Source: Poa pratensis
Taxonomy: Eukaryota; Streptophyta; Magnoliopsida; Poales; Poaceae
Assembly (NCBI GenBank): GCA_947311845.1
Contig: CAMZMU010000034.1
Coordinates: forward strand, 94,034,289-94,098,288
Direction of reading: 5' to 3'
Length of the DNA: 64,000 nt
Of this stretch, positions 20,735-32,225 are shown in pieces. Within the stretch, counting starts at the first letter, position 1; each line of letters begins with the position of its first letter. The position numbers and the translations under genes are program-made. Below the pieces are notes generated by a model. That model saw only the letters and a program-made list of their open reading frames with translations. It was not told the origin of the DNA and made no database searches.

Positions 20735-22410
20735 TCATTTCACCTTCATGATGGATCTATTTTGATTGCTGGCGAGCTGCTTCGCGATGTCCTCCTTTTC
20801 TTTGTATACCATGCGTTTCCAACACCATTTCTCAATGAGTACTTCCTTGATGCTTGGGAGAAATTCCAGCCCAGAAAAGCCACCTGTAGCAACATGCAGC
20901 TTCAGCACCTCAAGTTTCGGCATTGATGTGGGCTCAAAATTCACTGATTCATTCCTGCGCCGAATCTGGAGTACCATAAGGCTTTTGAAAAGGCCGCTCG
21001 GGAAAGTAATTGATTGTTCACCAATATAAGTCAACCAACTCAGAATGGATAGGTTTGGTAGGTTCCCAAGGGCTTGCATGTTTTCACCGTCCCATGCTAG
21101 GTCGCTGTCTTCTAGTTTGAGCTTCACGAGATTCTGGAGATCCTTGATCCATCCTGGCAATTTGCTCATATGGCCACTCAGCTTGAGGCACTGGAGGTTT
21201 TCCGGAGGCGAGGTCATGGCATCCATAAAGGCATTCAAATCTAATTCAGGTGATGGCCGCACTGACAATGACTCAAGGCATCTGAGATTGGATGAAATGG
21301 CTGAACATAACATCAGACCATCCTCCTTGTTGTTGACATACACTCCTAACTTGCGCAGGCTGGTGAGACCTTTTATCTGTACGATTGCATTCCCCCTTTC
21401 AAGATACACATATCGCAGCGTGTGCAGGGTTTTCAGTTTCCTCATTCCTCTGAGCAACTTAAGAACAGAACATATAGTGCCAGCGCGTAGATAACGAAGC
21501 TTTGTAAGCTTGGCGATGATTTTGGGCAGCACAGTTATCCCTGTCTCTTTAATGTCTAGTGTCTCGAATTGACTCAGGTTACCCACCGACTTTGGCAGGT
21601 GATGGACGGTGTCGCACCCCTTAGAGAAAGATATCTTATATGAAGAAGCTTCCCAATGTGCTTAATGTGATGATTTTTTAAACCTTCTGTTCCTTCTAGG
21701 TCTAGCACTCGAACAAATCTCATCTTATCAGATATGTAAAATGGCTTCCACTTGCCAAACACCGTCAGTGACCGTATACAGGACAGCTCCACGGTGCTCT
21801 CAAACTCACACTTATCCCCCTCCCAATTGCTGCTTATGGCAAGGTGACGCACTGCACCGTGAGTGTTCGGCCTGCACCCTTCCTCCAGCCTGAAAACAAG
21901 ATTTTCCTCCATTGATTTTGCAATGCTGATATCACGGATCAGATCATGTAGCTGGCATGAGTCAATACCCATGCTGCAAACTGAATTCCGAGTTGGTAAT
22001 ATCATGCTTCTCTCTACAAGTTCCATGAAGTATCTGTCCGCTTCAGAACTGTCCAGAGAATAACCTTCTGCCATCCATCGGGACACTAAACGTCTCCGGC
22101 TAACATTGCGGTCTTCAGGGAAAATAGAAAAGTACAAGAAACAAGGCTTGAGGTAATATGGTAGGCCATTATAACTTTTCATAAGAACTGTTTTTATGGA
22201 CTCAAACTTTGGATTCATCTCTAGCTCAACACTGATATGCTCATTCAGTTTCCTCCAATCCGAAGCAGTTTTTGTTGGTTGGTCTGCCAAGAAGCCACCT
22301 ATGGTGACTATCGCAAGAGGAAGCCCATTGCACCTTTTCAGGATCAACTTTGCGGGTTCAACCAAGTCAGAATAGTCCCTGGCCAAATCTATGGTCTTGT
22401 TCCTAAATAC
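20735..22410 (-). CDS. NLR exon 3: end of NB-ARC 2, MHD-like motif and LRRs
   Basis: Encodes CNGLPLAIVTIGGFLA (GLPLA), CFLYFSIFPED (RNBS-D), CQLHDLIRDI (MHD-like with Leu for Met) and then leucine-rich repeats to NRSIMKVK, with stop at 20737-20735. Near 21616 a single base is missing: the frame after YLSLRG is lost, and one extra T restores CDTVHHLPKSVGNLSQFETL. The exon is 1676 bp, one short of a whole number of codons, which fits that missing base. Confidence 0.92.
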
Positions 22411-22617
22411 CTGTAATTGTGCAAAAGTAGAATTAGAATGTCATTTTAGTACTCTACAAATACATGCAGGTGTAAACCAATGTTCCTTTATCTATTACTC
22501 TCTCAGTTCCTAAATGTAAACATTTTTAGCATTTTCTGGCCCACATGCTCGGAGGGAGTAATAACTAGCCCGTTCCAGTTAGGGTGGCAACTGCACAATA
22601 GTCTATGTAAGAAAGAG

Positions 22618-23028
22618 TGCGCACAAATGGAACCCAAGCTCCGGGTAGCTCTTTATTTTACAAAAACTGGAAATCATATTTTTGAGTTTTAAAAATTCTG
22701 AAATAAGTCATGATGTATACTATGTCATATTATACCAATGTAAAATTTCAGTTGGAAATATGTTGTATTTTGGGCTGTGCAAAAATGACAAAATCTGACA
22801 TTTGAAGGTAATGAACGGTGCAAATTTTGAACTCTCAAAAATCTATCAGATTTTGTTATTTTCGTATATCCCAGAATATGAGTTATTTGGATTTGAGATT
22901 TTGCATGTTGGTAGAATGTATAATTGGTTACATCGATTATTTTTTTACATTTTTAAAAAATTAAAAAATATGATATTCGAATTAAAAAAATAAAGTGCTC
23001 CATGGAGCTCAGCCTCCATTTGCACATT
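22618..23028. mobile_element. MITE-like inverted-repeat element in NLR intron 2
   Basis: The left arm (GTGCGCACAAATGG .. AGCTCC .. CTTTATTTT) and the inverse of the right arm (TGTGCAAATGG .. AGCTCC .. CTTTATTTT) match over about 40 bp. The core is AT-rich and non-coding. The exact end and TSD are not certain. It lies between exons 2 and 3 of the NLR. Confidence 0.65.
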
Positions 23029-23522
23029 CCGAGGTAACAAAGTCTTTTTATTTCGCTACTCTTTCATGGTGATAAGGCATTAAACTTTAGGCCAGGACAT
23101 AGTTTGTGTGTATTAATTGTCCATGTACAAAATGTGTAATCACACGCTATATGTAAAATATTAAACTCGTTTAAGTTACATGATTTTATATGTTCTAGTT
23201 CATGCATAGTTTAATAAGAGAAGATGTGAAGTCATGGAATATTGTCGACTTGTAGCTAACCCGGACACTTGGTGATGTTATCAGTTTTTGGTTAACTGTT
23301 GAAGCACGCGAATATATATCATTCGTAAATGATGAGCTTATAACATGGGTCACTGTGACCTAATCTTATGTAAGTATCTCTTCCAAACATGGTTGGTAGT
23401 GTTGCTCTTACAATATACTAATCTGAAATAACGTTCAAGATTAAACCTAAATTGAGATACTGTGAAAAACACTGTTTTTGCAAAATGCTAAAGTGAATAT
23501 GTAAGTAATACTCGTTCAATAC

Positions 23523-24251
23523 CTTTTTTGTGAAGAGGCTAAATGCATCCTTTTCTTCCAGACGGTTGAGCAGACATATAAACCTTGGTTTTTTGCAACA
23601 ATGTTTAGCAATATCCTCTCTCCTTGTGGTGATCACAACGACTAAACTTGTATTTTTCATTGCAAGTAAACTTGGCAATGCTAAATCCCATTCTGCAGTA
23701 GATGATAGATCATCGAGAACAATCAAGCAACTTTTTCCTTCTGAACGCCTGACCAACACTTCAGTCAACTTTGCAACTTCCATCAAATTAATTTTTTCTT
23801 GGGTGTCGCCTGCAAAGTCTGTGCCCCCTTTCCTTGCATCTAGTTGCACTGCCAAGGTCCTAAGGAGCTCCTTAAGCTTGAATGGCCGTAAGACCGTGAC
23901 AAAAGCATGTTTCTTAAACATGTCGCTCACCTCTTTTCTCTGTTGAACATCTTTGATTAGAGTGGTTTTTCCAAGGCCACCCATTCCCCACAGTGCTATG
24001 ACCTCAAATTGTTGGGTGCTAGCTTGTTCTCGGATTAGTTCAATAATATCAGATTTTTCTTTCCCACGGCCAATAAGCTGAGATTCCCCCAGAACAGATG
24101 ACATCGTGATTGCACGTGTGAGTCTTTCTTGCACCATCATCTTTCCATCATCATCAGTATTAGATTTGTCTTCTACAATCTCACTGTTAGCACTATAGGG
24201 TAACTTTGAGCTAGATGCTGGTTTCCAAGAATTTGTTGCATCACGAGAACT
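23523..24251 (-). CDS. NLR exon 2: NB-ARC 2 with intact P-loop
   Basis: 729 bp, phase 0 at both ends. The acceptor AG is at 24253-24252 and the donor GT at 23522-23521. It encodes a linker (SSRDATNSWKPASSS), then ESQLIGRGKEKSDIIELI, the P-loop GMGGLGKTT, kinase-2 SCLIVLDDLSS and RNBS-B SLVVVITTRRED. It reads straight into exon 3 (LFTKK then VFRNKTIDLA). There are no stops or shifts. It should carry the ATP-binding switch of the receptor. Confidence 0.92.
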
Positions 24252-25352
24252 CTGAACACAAGCAAACAATAGTTAGACACGTTTTCAGTCATGGATCTCT
24301 CGAAAATAAATTGATTCAGTGCATACGTGTTATTGCTATAGTGAAATATTAATAACACAACGAACAAGGTATACATATAGTCAATTTTGCTTAGATGGTC
24401 CCGTCAGGACTTACTTTCGTAGAAAATTCTGAAAACCATCAGAAAATTCAAAATGCGGATAAGAAGAACACAAATTTCCCATGGATCACACTAAAATTTG
24501 ACTAGTACTACACGAGAACATGGAGTTATTAGAAACTTTGGCCCTCGGCATTGCCTCGACACCTACTACCCAAGAATCATTAACAAAAGTTATCGAATAG
24601 ATCCTTGTAAGGAACACCTTTATCAAACAAATGCAACAAACACTTCTATGTTGGATGAAATATCCATGTCTTTCTCTTCCGTAGAACTTACTTGTCTCTC
24701 GTCTCGCTCCCACGTGTAGCCCAGGAGTAACCCTAGCCACCATCGATGAAACCTCTCCTCCTAGCATACGTCCCCTTGTCGCCGTTGGAGGGCACAGCTG
24801 GGCCCAGTCGTGGCGACAACTACGGGCTTTTTCCGTTCCTCGTGAGGAGAGATGGCACAGACTACCGCACCCTCGATGAGGAAATCACGGTGCTAGCCCT
24901 CGTTCCTAGCGGTTCTCGTGCGGGGATGGTGTGACGTTGATTTGATCACGCGTGGATGAATCCTTATACGCTGCAGCATCCCGATGGCGGCGGTTGTCCT
25001 GGTGTTCTGATGGCGCAGGAATTTGTGAAAGAATGGCAATGTCCTAGTTCTCCAATAGTTGCGTCCAACGTGGTCGTACATATGACACTGAGGTCGGATC
25101 TTGAGATGGTGATAGCCACCAGCTCCATGTTGTCAAGGTCGATGGCGGCATGGAACATCCTCCTCTTAATTGTGAAGCTTGCGAGGCTGGTGGCTGTATG
25201 GGTACGCCCCCTTCACCCCTAAACTGGGTTCGACCATACTTGGCAGGTTCTATGGACAATGTATTTTGCGGAGGCATCATCTCACGGGTGCTACGCACTG
25301 CATCTCATGCAGAAGTGTCAAATCCTGAATGTTGCCGACAGACGCTACGCAC
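24252..25352. other. NLR intron 1, right-hand (exon 2) side
   Basis: I see no gene. The part from about 24700 is GC-richer, continues on the far side of the copia insertion (27304) and has partial internal repeats ('ggaggcatca', 'ggtgctac'). It may be an old element that later served as the insertion target. Confidence 0.4.
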
Positions 25353-25678
25353 TGTTAGAATTAATCTTGTCATACCCTATGCATGAAGTTTCTAGCTTAG
25401 TCAGGAAGTATCTAGAGTATGTAGGAGTCCTAGTAGAAGTAAAAGTCTGCAGTTCTGTAGTAGTTTCTAGAGAACAGTAACCGACCTAATGTTCAGTGAA
25501 CAGTAACCGACCTAGCTAGGCTATATACAGATGTACTCCTTTGTAAGAAAACTAAGCTTGTATGATAGGAGAAGATACATAGAGCTTCATATGTTCCTGG
25601 TGTGATTGCTAGTGTGTGAGGTGTGTGTGTGTGAAGCACAACATTATTAGAAGGGAGCTAAGTGATTTATCTCCTTCA
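25353..25678 (+). repeat. 5' LTR of the gag-only copia element
   Basis: 326 bp, starting TGTTAGAATTAATC and ending CTCCTTCA. A 'gctatataca' TATA-like box lies near 25520. A short TG repeat near the 3' end is shorter than in the partner LTR. Confidence 0.92.
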
Positions 25679-25680
25679 AT

Positions 25681-25692
25681 TGGTATCAGAGT
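25681..25692 (+). other. Primer-binding site of the gag-only element
   Basis: TGGTATCAGAGT lies two bases after the 5' LTR and matches the methionine tRNA end used by copia elements. Confidence 0.93.
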
Positions 25693-25718
25693 CAGCGTTG
25701 TGTTAGCTCAAGTGAAAT

Positions 25719-26522
25719 ATGGAAAAGGATGGAGAGATTGTTTCCATTCGATACCCTATGCTCACAAAGAGCAACTACTTGGCATGGTCCATCAAGATGT
25801 AGGTGTTAATGCGTGCTCAAAGGCTTTGGGACGCTGTTGAGCCAAAAGATCCGAAGGTGCCCCCCGAGGAGACTAAGGATCAAATGACATTGGCTGCCAT
25901 TTACCAAGGGATACCAGAGGACATGCTCTTCTTGGTGTACGGAAAGGAGACAGCCAAGGAGACCTGGGAAGCCCTGAAGATTATGCACATGGGTGCTGAG
26001 CATGTGAAGGATGCCAAGGTACAAACTCTCAAGACGGAGTTCGAGGGGCTGCACATGAAGGAGTCAGAACCTGTTGATAATTTCGCCTGCCGGTTATCAA
26101 CTACCGTGAACCAGATCCGAGCACTTGGTGAGGAGTTTGAGGAGGTGTACGCCGTCAAGAAGTTCCTTCGTGCTGTCCCTAACAAGTTTCTCCAGATTGC
26201 CTCGACCATTGAACAATTTGGCGATCTCAAGACCATGACGATGGAAGAGGTCATTGGGCGAGTGAAGGTGCACGAGGAGCGCCTACGAGGAAGTGGTGAT
26301 GTTGATGAGGAGCACTTGTTGCTGACCCGTGCAGAGTGGAAGGCAAGACACGAGGCTGAGTGCTCGTCGCGAGGACGAGGGCGTGGTGGAGGTCGAGGCC
26401 ATGGCCGCGGACGTGCTTGGGATAAATCTGAGGTGAAGTGCTACAACTGTCCTAATTTTGGACACTATGCTTATGAGTGTCCAGAGAAGAACAAAAGCAT
26501 TCTTTGCTCAGGCTCTTTCTGA
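25719..26522 (+). pseudogene. Copia-type gag with zinc knuckle and one in-frame stop
   Basis: From ATG 25719 the frame reads MEKDGEIVSIRYPMLTKSN and YLAWSIKM, then TAG (25800-25802), then VLMRAQRLWDAVEP and on for 240 codons. The middle is UBN2-type gag (ETWEALKIMHMGAEHV, LKTEFEGLHMKE). It ends with an Arg/Gly-rich stretch and the CCHC knuckle CYNCPNFGHYAYEC. A CAG-to-TAG change would explain the stop. The stop at about 26520 is followed by non-coding sequence. Gag would package RNA, with enzymes supplied by a partner element. Confidence 0.9.
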
Positions 26523-26569
26523 CGACGAAGAGCCAGCCCTCCTGTGAGAGGGGTGTTCATAGTGCACGT

Positions 26570-26896
26570 CCAACGGTGTGATACTGTTGGAGACTGTGCA
26601 TAGGCGGTGATGTGATATCATCGTTGGTTGTAGAGGGTGTCGGTGTGAAGACGACCACTATGGTGTGAAGCCATTGTCTATGGAAAGGTTGGTGTGAAGC
26701 CAATGACGCTGGTGTGATGCCATCGAGAGGTGGAAGAGTCGGTGCGAGGCCGACGACTGTGGTGTGATGCCACTGTCACATGGAAGGTCGGTGTGAAACC
26801 GAATCGGTGGTGTGATGCCATCTTATATGGAGTCAGTATGAGGCTGACAAGCGCGGTGCGATGTCGTTGCTAGACATGAGGCGGTGAGAGGCCGTC
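26570..26896 (+). repeat. Array of about 13 mini-hairpins with conserved loop
   Basis: Units centre on (N)GG-TGTGAWG-CC(N'). Stems differ but stay self-complementary: 26570-26590, 26605-26623 (seven pairs), 26639-26655, 26660-26674 (ATGG/CCAT), 26689-26703 (TTGG/CCAA), 26710-26722, 26738-26754 (GTCGG/CCGAC), 26759-26773 (GTGG/CCAC), 26788-26802 (TCGGT/ACCGA), 26808-26820, 26832-26848 (GTCAG/CTGAC), 26854-26866 (weak), 26880-26896. The loop is mostly GTGAA or GTGAT. The array lies between the gag stop and the 3' LTR. Function is unknown; an RNA role in packaging or stability is my guess. Confidence 0.8.
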
Positions 26897-26955
26897 AAAA
26901 TATGAAGCGCATGGTCCAGGTGATGTAGACTAGAAGATCTTAGTTGATATGACAA

Positions 26956-26969
26956 GATTAATGGGAGAT
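26956..26969 (+). other. Polypurine tract of the gag-only element
   Basis: The purine-rich AATGGGAGAT lies directly before the 3' LTR. It is weaker than a typical PPT but in the right place. Confidence 0.6.
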
Positions 26970-27303
26970 TGTTAGAATTAATCTTGTCAAACCATGTGCA
27001 TGAAGTTTCTAGCTTAGTCAGGAAGTATCTACAGTATGTAGGAGTCCTAGTAGAAGTAAAATTCTGTAGTTCTATAGTAGTTTCTAGAGAACAGCAACCG
27101 ACCTACTGTTCAGTGAACAGTAACTGACCTAGCTAGGCTATATAAGGATGTACTCCTTTGTAAGACAACTAAGCTTGTATGATATGAGAAGATACATAGA
27201 GCTTCATATGTTCCTGGTGTGACTGCTAGTGTGTGAGGTGTTTGTGTGTGTGTGTGTGAAGCACAACAGTATTAGAAGGGAGCTAAGTGATTTATCTCCT
27301 TCA
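26970..27303 (+). repeat. 3' LTR of the gag-only copia element
   Basis: 334 bp, partner of 25353-25678, with a longer TG run near its 3' end. The TSD CGCAC follows at 27304. Confidence 0.92.
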
Positions 27304-27308
27304 CGCAC

Positions 27309-27573
27309 GACGTCTCATATGGAGGCATCAATTTCTGCATGCCGGCAGGTGCTACACATGGTGTCTCTTGTGGAGACGTAAAAAGTCATGCCTACTGTTG
27401 CTGGACCGAAGGTAGTGCGATAGTCACTGAAAGCGAGGCGGTATGGGATGCCCAGATTCAATTATCTACTCTAGTGTTATCCGGTTGGCGAGGTGTCGTC
27501 AGCCAGTGAAGTGATTGTGGTAGAGGCGGCATTGGCGGCGAGTATGTGCACTCTGGTGGAAACACAAGATCAC
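27309..27573. other. Spacer between two retrotransposons, nothing recognised
   Basis: Continuation of the sequence interrupted at 25352. The 5-bp gypsy TSD ATCAC forms its last bases (27569-27573). No gene is seen. Confidence 0.5.
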
Positions 27574-28064
27574 TGACGAGGGGTAGACTCATCAAGACCC
27601 ATGGTTAAGGTCCCTAGGTTATGAATATGGGGGAGAGAACGTGGTAGAGCTGGAAGTATCGTCGGCTGACAAGCAGGGCAAAGATTTTACCCAGGTTCAG
27701 GGCCCTCGTGTGGAGGTAACACCCCTACGTCCTGCCTGTCTGTTATTGCTTTGTGAATATGATGGTTACAAGGGTCCCGGCGAGATGTCGATCTCGCTAG
27801 GGTTTTGGTGGCTCTGAAAGTACGTGGTCTGGTTCGATGGCCCTCCCAGTCCTTAAATAATAGGCTGGGTCTCGGGTGTTCGTAACCGACTCGATTTACA
27901 AGTAAGGAAACTCTAAACCGACTATTGCTTCGCCAAACTTGGAGGATACTCCATCTTCGTGGGCCTCCCTTCATGGGCTTCATGTAGGCTCTGATAGTTG
28001 GGCCTAGTCGATACGTGCACCAGGTACCCTCATGGTAGGGTACCCGATAGGCATACCCATGTCA
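27574..28064 (-). repeat. 3' LTR of the gypsy element
   Basis: 491 bp, TG..CA. In element orientation a TATTTAAGG box lies near 27855-27865. About 11 substitutions and two small indels separate it from 48862-49350. Confidence 0.95.
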
Positions 28065-28076
28065 GTAGCCCCCGAG
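28065..28076 (-). other. Polypurine tract of the gypsy element
   Basis: In element orientation CTCGGGGGCTAC directly precedes the 3' LTR. The core recurs at about 28660 and in four spaced copies at 33119-33328. Confidence 0.85.
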
Positions 28077-29121
28077 TACTTGTCTGATTCGAAGAGTCGG
28101 GCATGGACTCACACATTATGCACGTTTTATCATATATTTAGAATTCTTATGAAATAGCACATGTTGGCTATGTCGAGTGTTTCATCGACTATGAGTTTTT
28201 GCTTATGATAGTCAAGGGATATTAGCTTAGCAGGCCCGGCACACACGACGGATCGGGGCCAGTTAACTACCATTTGTGGCAAAACCATACTAGCTTTCAA
28301 TCAAACTCGAGTCCCCGGACTCGAATCTGGAACAAACTGGACAGACTCGAAACGGCCGTTGAGGTCTTACGAATCGAACTGCAGTATAATTTTGAATCAA
28401 CCCAACGCGTCCGTCGGGGATAATTCATCATGTCTGCTGACACGGAAAATTTAAGGATAACGCTGCTGGAGCGGTCCTTAGCCCAGCTCGACTGATCGGT
28501 GGGTCTTACCTTTGCACTATGCATGCAGCATCCAAGGATCGTCGGATCAACTCGGGAATATTTTGAGTGTGATTTTGCTTATGAACTTAGTCGAATGTTT
28601 CGTCGACTGACACTTTTGCCATTATTCTATCGGGTGCGCGACAGCGCTCCCGATGGGAGTAGCCCCCGAGATTGTGCTTTATTGCTTGCAATGGAGGATA
28701 ATCTCAAAATCTTTTACCCTGCACATTTTAGTCAAAGAATTTTTTTGATATGCTCCCGATGGGAGTATGATGCTGCAGTCGAAAGAATTTCGACTGGCCC
28801 TATGACCTTTGCTAAAAACCAACCGAGACTTATGCGAGAGACCACCCGAAGATATCATCGAGTGACTTTTATGCCAGTTCTGAAGGATGAAACAACGTCA
28901 GCAATGACGCATTTTTTGCGACTGCCATCTCTGACAAGCGGTGGCGTGCTTGTGGTGTTTGATAAGACGTGACCCTGCTTTGTGGGCCCGTTTCTGCAGA
29001 GCTGACCAGGGATGACGCCGCGTGGACTTGATTTGACCGTTCTGGCGCGATTTTCACGGGGCGTGATGATGGTTTCCTGGATTCTCGTGCGTAGTGGGCG
29101 GAGTGGCCGGCGACGGTTGCT
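28077..29121. other. 3' non-coding region of the gypsy element
   Basis: This lies between the PPT and the duplicated block and is present once only. I see no supportable protein. Phrases such as 'gctcccgatgggagtagcccc' (28644-28665) echo the PPT. It may hold the promoter for the plus-strand genes that start at 29334. Confidence 0.5.
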
Positions 29122-29333
29122 CTCCGTGGCCGCCACGTGTATGGCCAGATTTCGCGCGGAGCGTATGCATTGTTTTGACGGTTGATCGTTTTGCGATCTG
29201 TGGTAAATAGGGGAGACGGCGCTGGCAGAGTTTTTTACTTGCCATTTGCTCCCTGCGCCGCCCCTCGTCTCATTCCTCGCGCTGCCCTCCATTGCCTGCG
29301 CCCAAGCTCTTTGCCTCCACACCCTCCATGTGC

Positions 29334-32053
29334 AATGGCGAAAGGTGGGGTCCAAGCGTGGTGCTGCCGCCGCTGCCGCGACCGATGCGGCCAAGGGCAA
29401 AAGACCGTGGCGGGTACATCTGCGTCCACCGCTGCCCTGAAGAAGAACAGCGGGGATTGGGCGAGGTCCACCATCAAGGACGCCCATTTGCTCAAGCTCC
29501 GCGAGCAGGGATATCTGCCACCCGCGGAGCAGCTCGCCGTCCGCGCTCCGTCGCCCAAGGAGGTATGCCCCGAACCACGCGCCAACGAGCGCGTTTGCTT
29601 TGCGGAGTTTGTGTCCAGGGGCTTCTCGCTTCCCCTCCACGACTTTGTGCGTGGTCTTCTTTTTGCCTACGGGGTGCAGATCCATGATCTCACCCCGAAC
29701 GGTGTTATGCATATTGCGTGTTTCATCACGCTGTGCGAGTGCTTCCTCGGCGTCGCACCCAGCTGGGCGCTGTGGAAGACAATTTCATGGTGCGACCCAA
29801 CAGAGGAGGTGGTCGCACCTACCCCGTGGGCGGCTGCGGCATCCAGGTGCGCAGCGACACGCGCTATTTCCGCCTGAAGACCGTCGACTCCGCCCAAGGC
29901 TGGAGGAAAGGGTGGTTTTATGCGAGCGTCGAGCAAGACGGAGTCGCCGCCTACTCGACTGCAGCTTTTGCCCGGACCAAGGCGTGGGATCACCAGCTCT
30001 CAGTCGAAGAAATGGAGGAAGTAAGCCCTTTGCTGACTCGAATCGACGAGATGCTGGACAGGGTCACAGGCATCCACTTGATCGCCACCTTTGTGAAGAG
30101 GCGGGTGTGGCCACTCCGTGCCCGAGCGCACCCCATGTGGGAGTATGAGGGCGCGGTGACTCACCCGGATGAGCCCAGAGGAGCTGTCAAGGAACGAGCT
30201 TGTGACGCACGTGCGGCACATCACCAACTTGACGACAGGCGACAAATGCGACGTCGACTGTCCCATTGAGCCGTATGGGGCGGAAAACCCTTTGCCTGAG
30301 GTATGTCTGTAGTTTAAGAGTTTGCCACTCGTATGCTATGTGTTTGTTCGATTTTGCTTCTGACTTTGCAATTTGCGATGTATGCGATGCAGGACCACTC
30401 GACTGCCACCTCTCTCCCCCTTTGCCAGAAAATGGTGAGACTGAAGAAACTCAGGTGCAGGTGGTGGACCCGAAAAGGGATCAGTCGCCCATCCCTTCTG
30501 CCACCACTTCGCATGCGGAGGAGGTCGAGGAGGACGCAGCGGAAGAGGTCCAATCTGAGGAAAAGGCCACCGCTGACCAAGAAGTCGACACCGCGCCACC
30601 GAAGCGACGTCGACTGGCCAAGAAGGCGCCTTCTGCTGTGAGTTCACCCGCGAGGGGGCAGGGCTTGGAGGATGACGAGGAATCAGGCTCACCACCTGTT
30701 TTCCAAGCCGCTCCTTTGCGTGCGTGCTCAACAAGCTCAACTCTTCCTCTTCAGTCGAGTGGTACCCCAGCCTTTGGGGGACCAATTTTTGGCGACTCCG
30801 AAGATGAGGAAGATGAGGAGCACAGGTATGTGTTTTTTGAGTATGATATGAGAATTTTGTGCTGTCACATATTTGTGCTGACCGTCTTTTTGCTTTGTTG
30901 TGTTGCTCACAGCGCTGAAAACAATCAGCCTGGGACTCCTCCAGTCGAGAATGTTCCAACCCTGGAGCACTCGAATTCTGCACCGACTGGAAACGAGACT
31001 GTCCAGCCAATGGCCACTGATGCTGTCACTGAAACGGCCAAGGTGACAGCCCCAGAGGTCGGGACATCAGTCGCGACTTCTGAACCGTGGATGAACCACG
31101 TAAGTACCTTTTTGCCTGACCCGTTTAACTTGGGACTGTGAGAGTTAGAAATTTTGCTGAATTCGTGTGCTTGCAGCCCTTCTACCATAACTTGGCAGAT
31201 TCCGCCAAGGCTTATGTCCAGGTGGAGCAGGAGAGGGATACCATGCGCGCCGAGCTAGAGCGGCTCAGTCGTGAGTTCTCCTTTTGCTTTTGTTTTGCTG
31301 AATTTCTTTTTGCAATGCTTGATTTTGTCGAGTATTGAATGCACGTGATTTTGCTGGGCCAGGCGAGAAGAAGGAGCTGGAAGACGCACTCGCCGCGCAG
31401 CGCGAAGAGTCGAAGAAAGAGCTGGCTGCCGCCACCAACTCAGCCGCTGCACGCGAGCGAGGATATGCTGACCAGCTCGCGGCACTCGCGCAGGCCATGG
31501 GAGGTGAGTAATCTTTTCTCCTTTTGATATGACGATATAACTGTCGAGTGTCATGAAATGACTTTTGCCTTTTTTGAATTGTGCAGAAGCTGTTGGCGCA
31601 CCGGCCTCTGCGGACGTGGCGAGTGACGATCTTTCGCTGGAACAGGCTGTGGGCGGCTTAAGCGCCATATGCAACCAGGCGAAAGACGCACTCGCCAAAT
31701 CGACGAGCACACTTGGCGCTGTATACAAGGTGGTGTTCCCGACTGGCGTAGTGCCGTCGACGGCGGACGACTTCGCCGACGTGTTTGGCCCCGGGACGTC
31801 CACCATGGCGGATTTCGCTCGCGCCAACACGGTACGCGGATCCGAGTCCACCATCAAGCTTCTTATGGGACATGGGATAGATTGCGACTACGAGGCAGCA
31901 CTGTCTGCGTTCCCTCGGAAGCCAGATGGGAAGCCCATTTCTCTGAAGGGGGTGAGCGGAGCCGCCGCGCGACTGGCCGAGGTTTTTATGACCACCATGG
32001 AGCGCCGGGCAGTCGAGACTGCCACTCGTCTGCTTAGGAAATCGAATTCTTAG
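29334..32053 (+). CDS. Antisense gene 1 in the gypsy element (Transposase_28-like), copy A, six exons
   Basis: ATG 29334. Exons: 29334-30300, 30393-30825, 30913-31099, 31177-31270, 31363-31503, 31587-32053, each with GT-AG borders. Exon 1 carries FVSRGFSLPLHDFVRGLLF and GVQIHDLTPNGVMHIACF, then CECFLGVAPSWALWK, the 'putative gypsy type transposon' domain (PF04195). A frameshift near 29780 then leads to VGGCGIQVRSDTRYFRL. Later exons encode an acidic segment (EEVEEDAAEEVQ), a heptad-rich segment (VQVEQERDTMRAELERL) and an Ala-rich end with stop at 32053. It lies opposite to pol. Extra antisense ORFs are known in Tat elements; their role is not. Confidence 0.75.
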
Positions 32054-32225
32054 GTTTAGGGTAGCTGTACCCTTTTGTTTTATGCCTTGTAATGATACCT
32101 TCTGAACTGCGCGAGTCTGCGCTTTGTTTGTGCTACCTTGTTTATGCAAATAGTCTTTTGCTAATGTCTTTCACTCGAGGAGTTGTATGCTTATGACCTG
32201 AGTTTTTGCTTCTGACACAAACTTT

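Larger units (their letters stand above)
25353..27303 (+). mobile_element. Gag-only copia element (TR-GAG type), 1951 bp
   Basis: LTRs 25353-25678 (326 bp) and 26970-27303 (334 bp) have TG..CA ends. The TSD CGCAC is at 25348-25352 and 27304-27308. The interior holds a methionine PBS, one gag frame with a zinc knuckle, a hairpin array and a purine-rich tract, but no protease, integrase or RT. It fits the class of non-autonomous LTR elements that keep only gag. The LTRs differ at about 16 positions by my count, so it is older than the gypsy element next to it. Confidence 0.93.

Noticed and set aside
20735..24251. Calling exons 2-3 a separate, CC-less NLR gene, with 54109-55121 as a second truncated gene
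   Set aside because: Splice sites, phases and domain content fit one gene, and neither half has its own missing part.
26570..26896. CRISPR array
   Set aside because: Units are spaced irregularly, the repeat is only about 13 bp with changing flanks, there are no unique spacers, and the host is a plant retrotransposon.
28499..28972. 157-codon plus-strand frame in the gypsy 3' region
   Set aside because: No domain, not in the duplicated block, and weak coding character. It may be leader of the antisense gene at most.
32054..32225. Joining antisense genes 1 and 2 into one reading frame
   Set aside because: Gene 1 ends at a clear stop (32051-32053), and I see no splice pair that bypasses it. 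Transcript data could change this.
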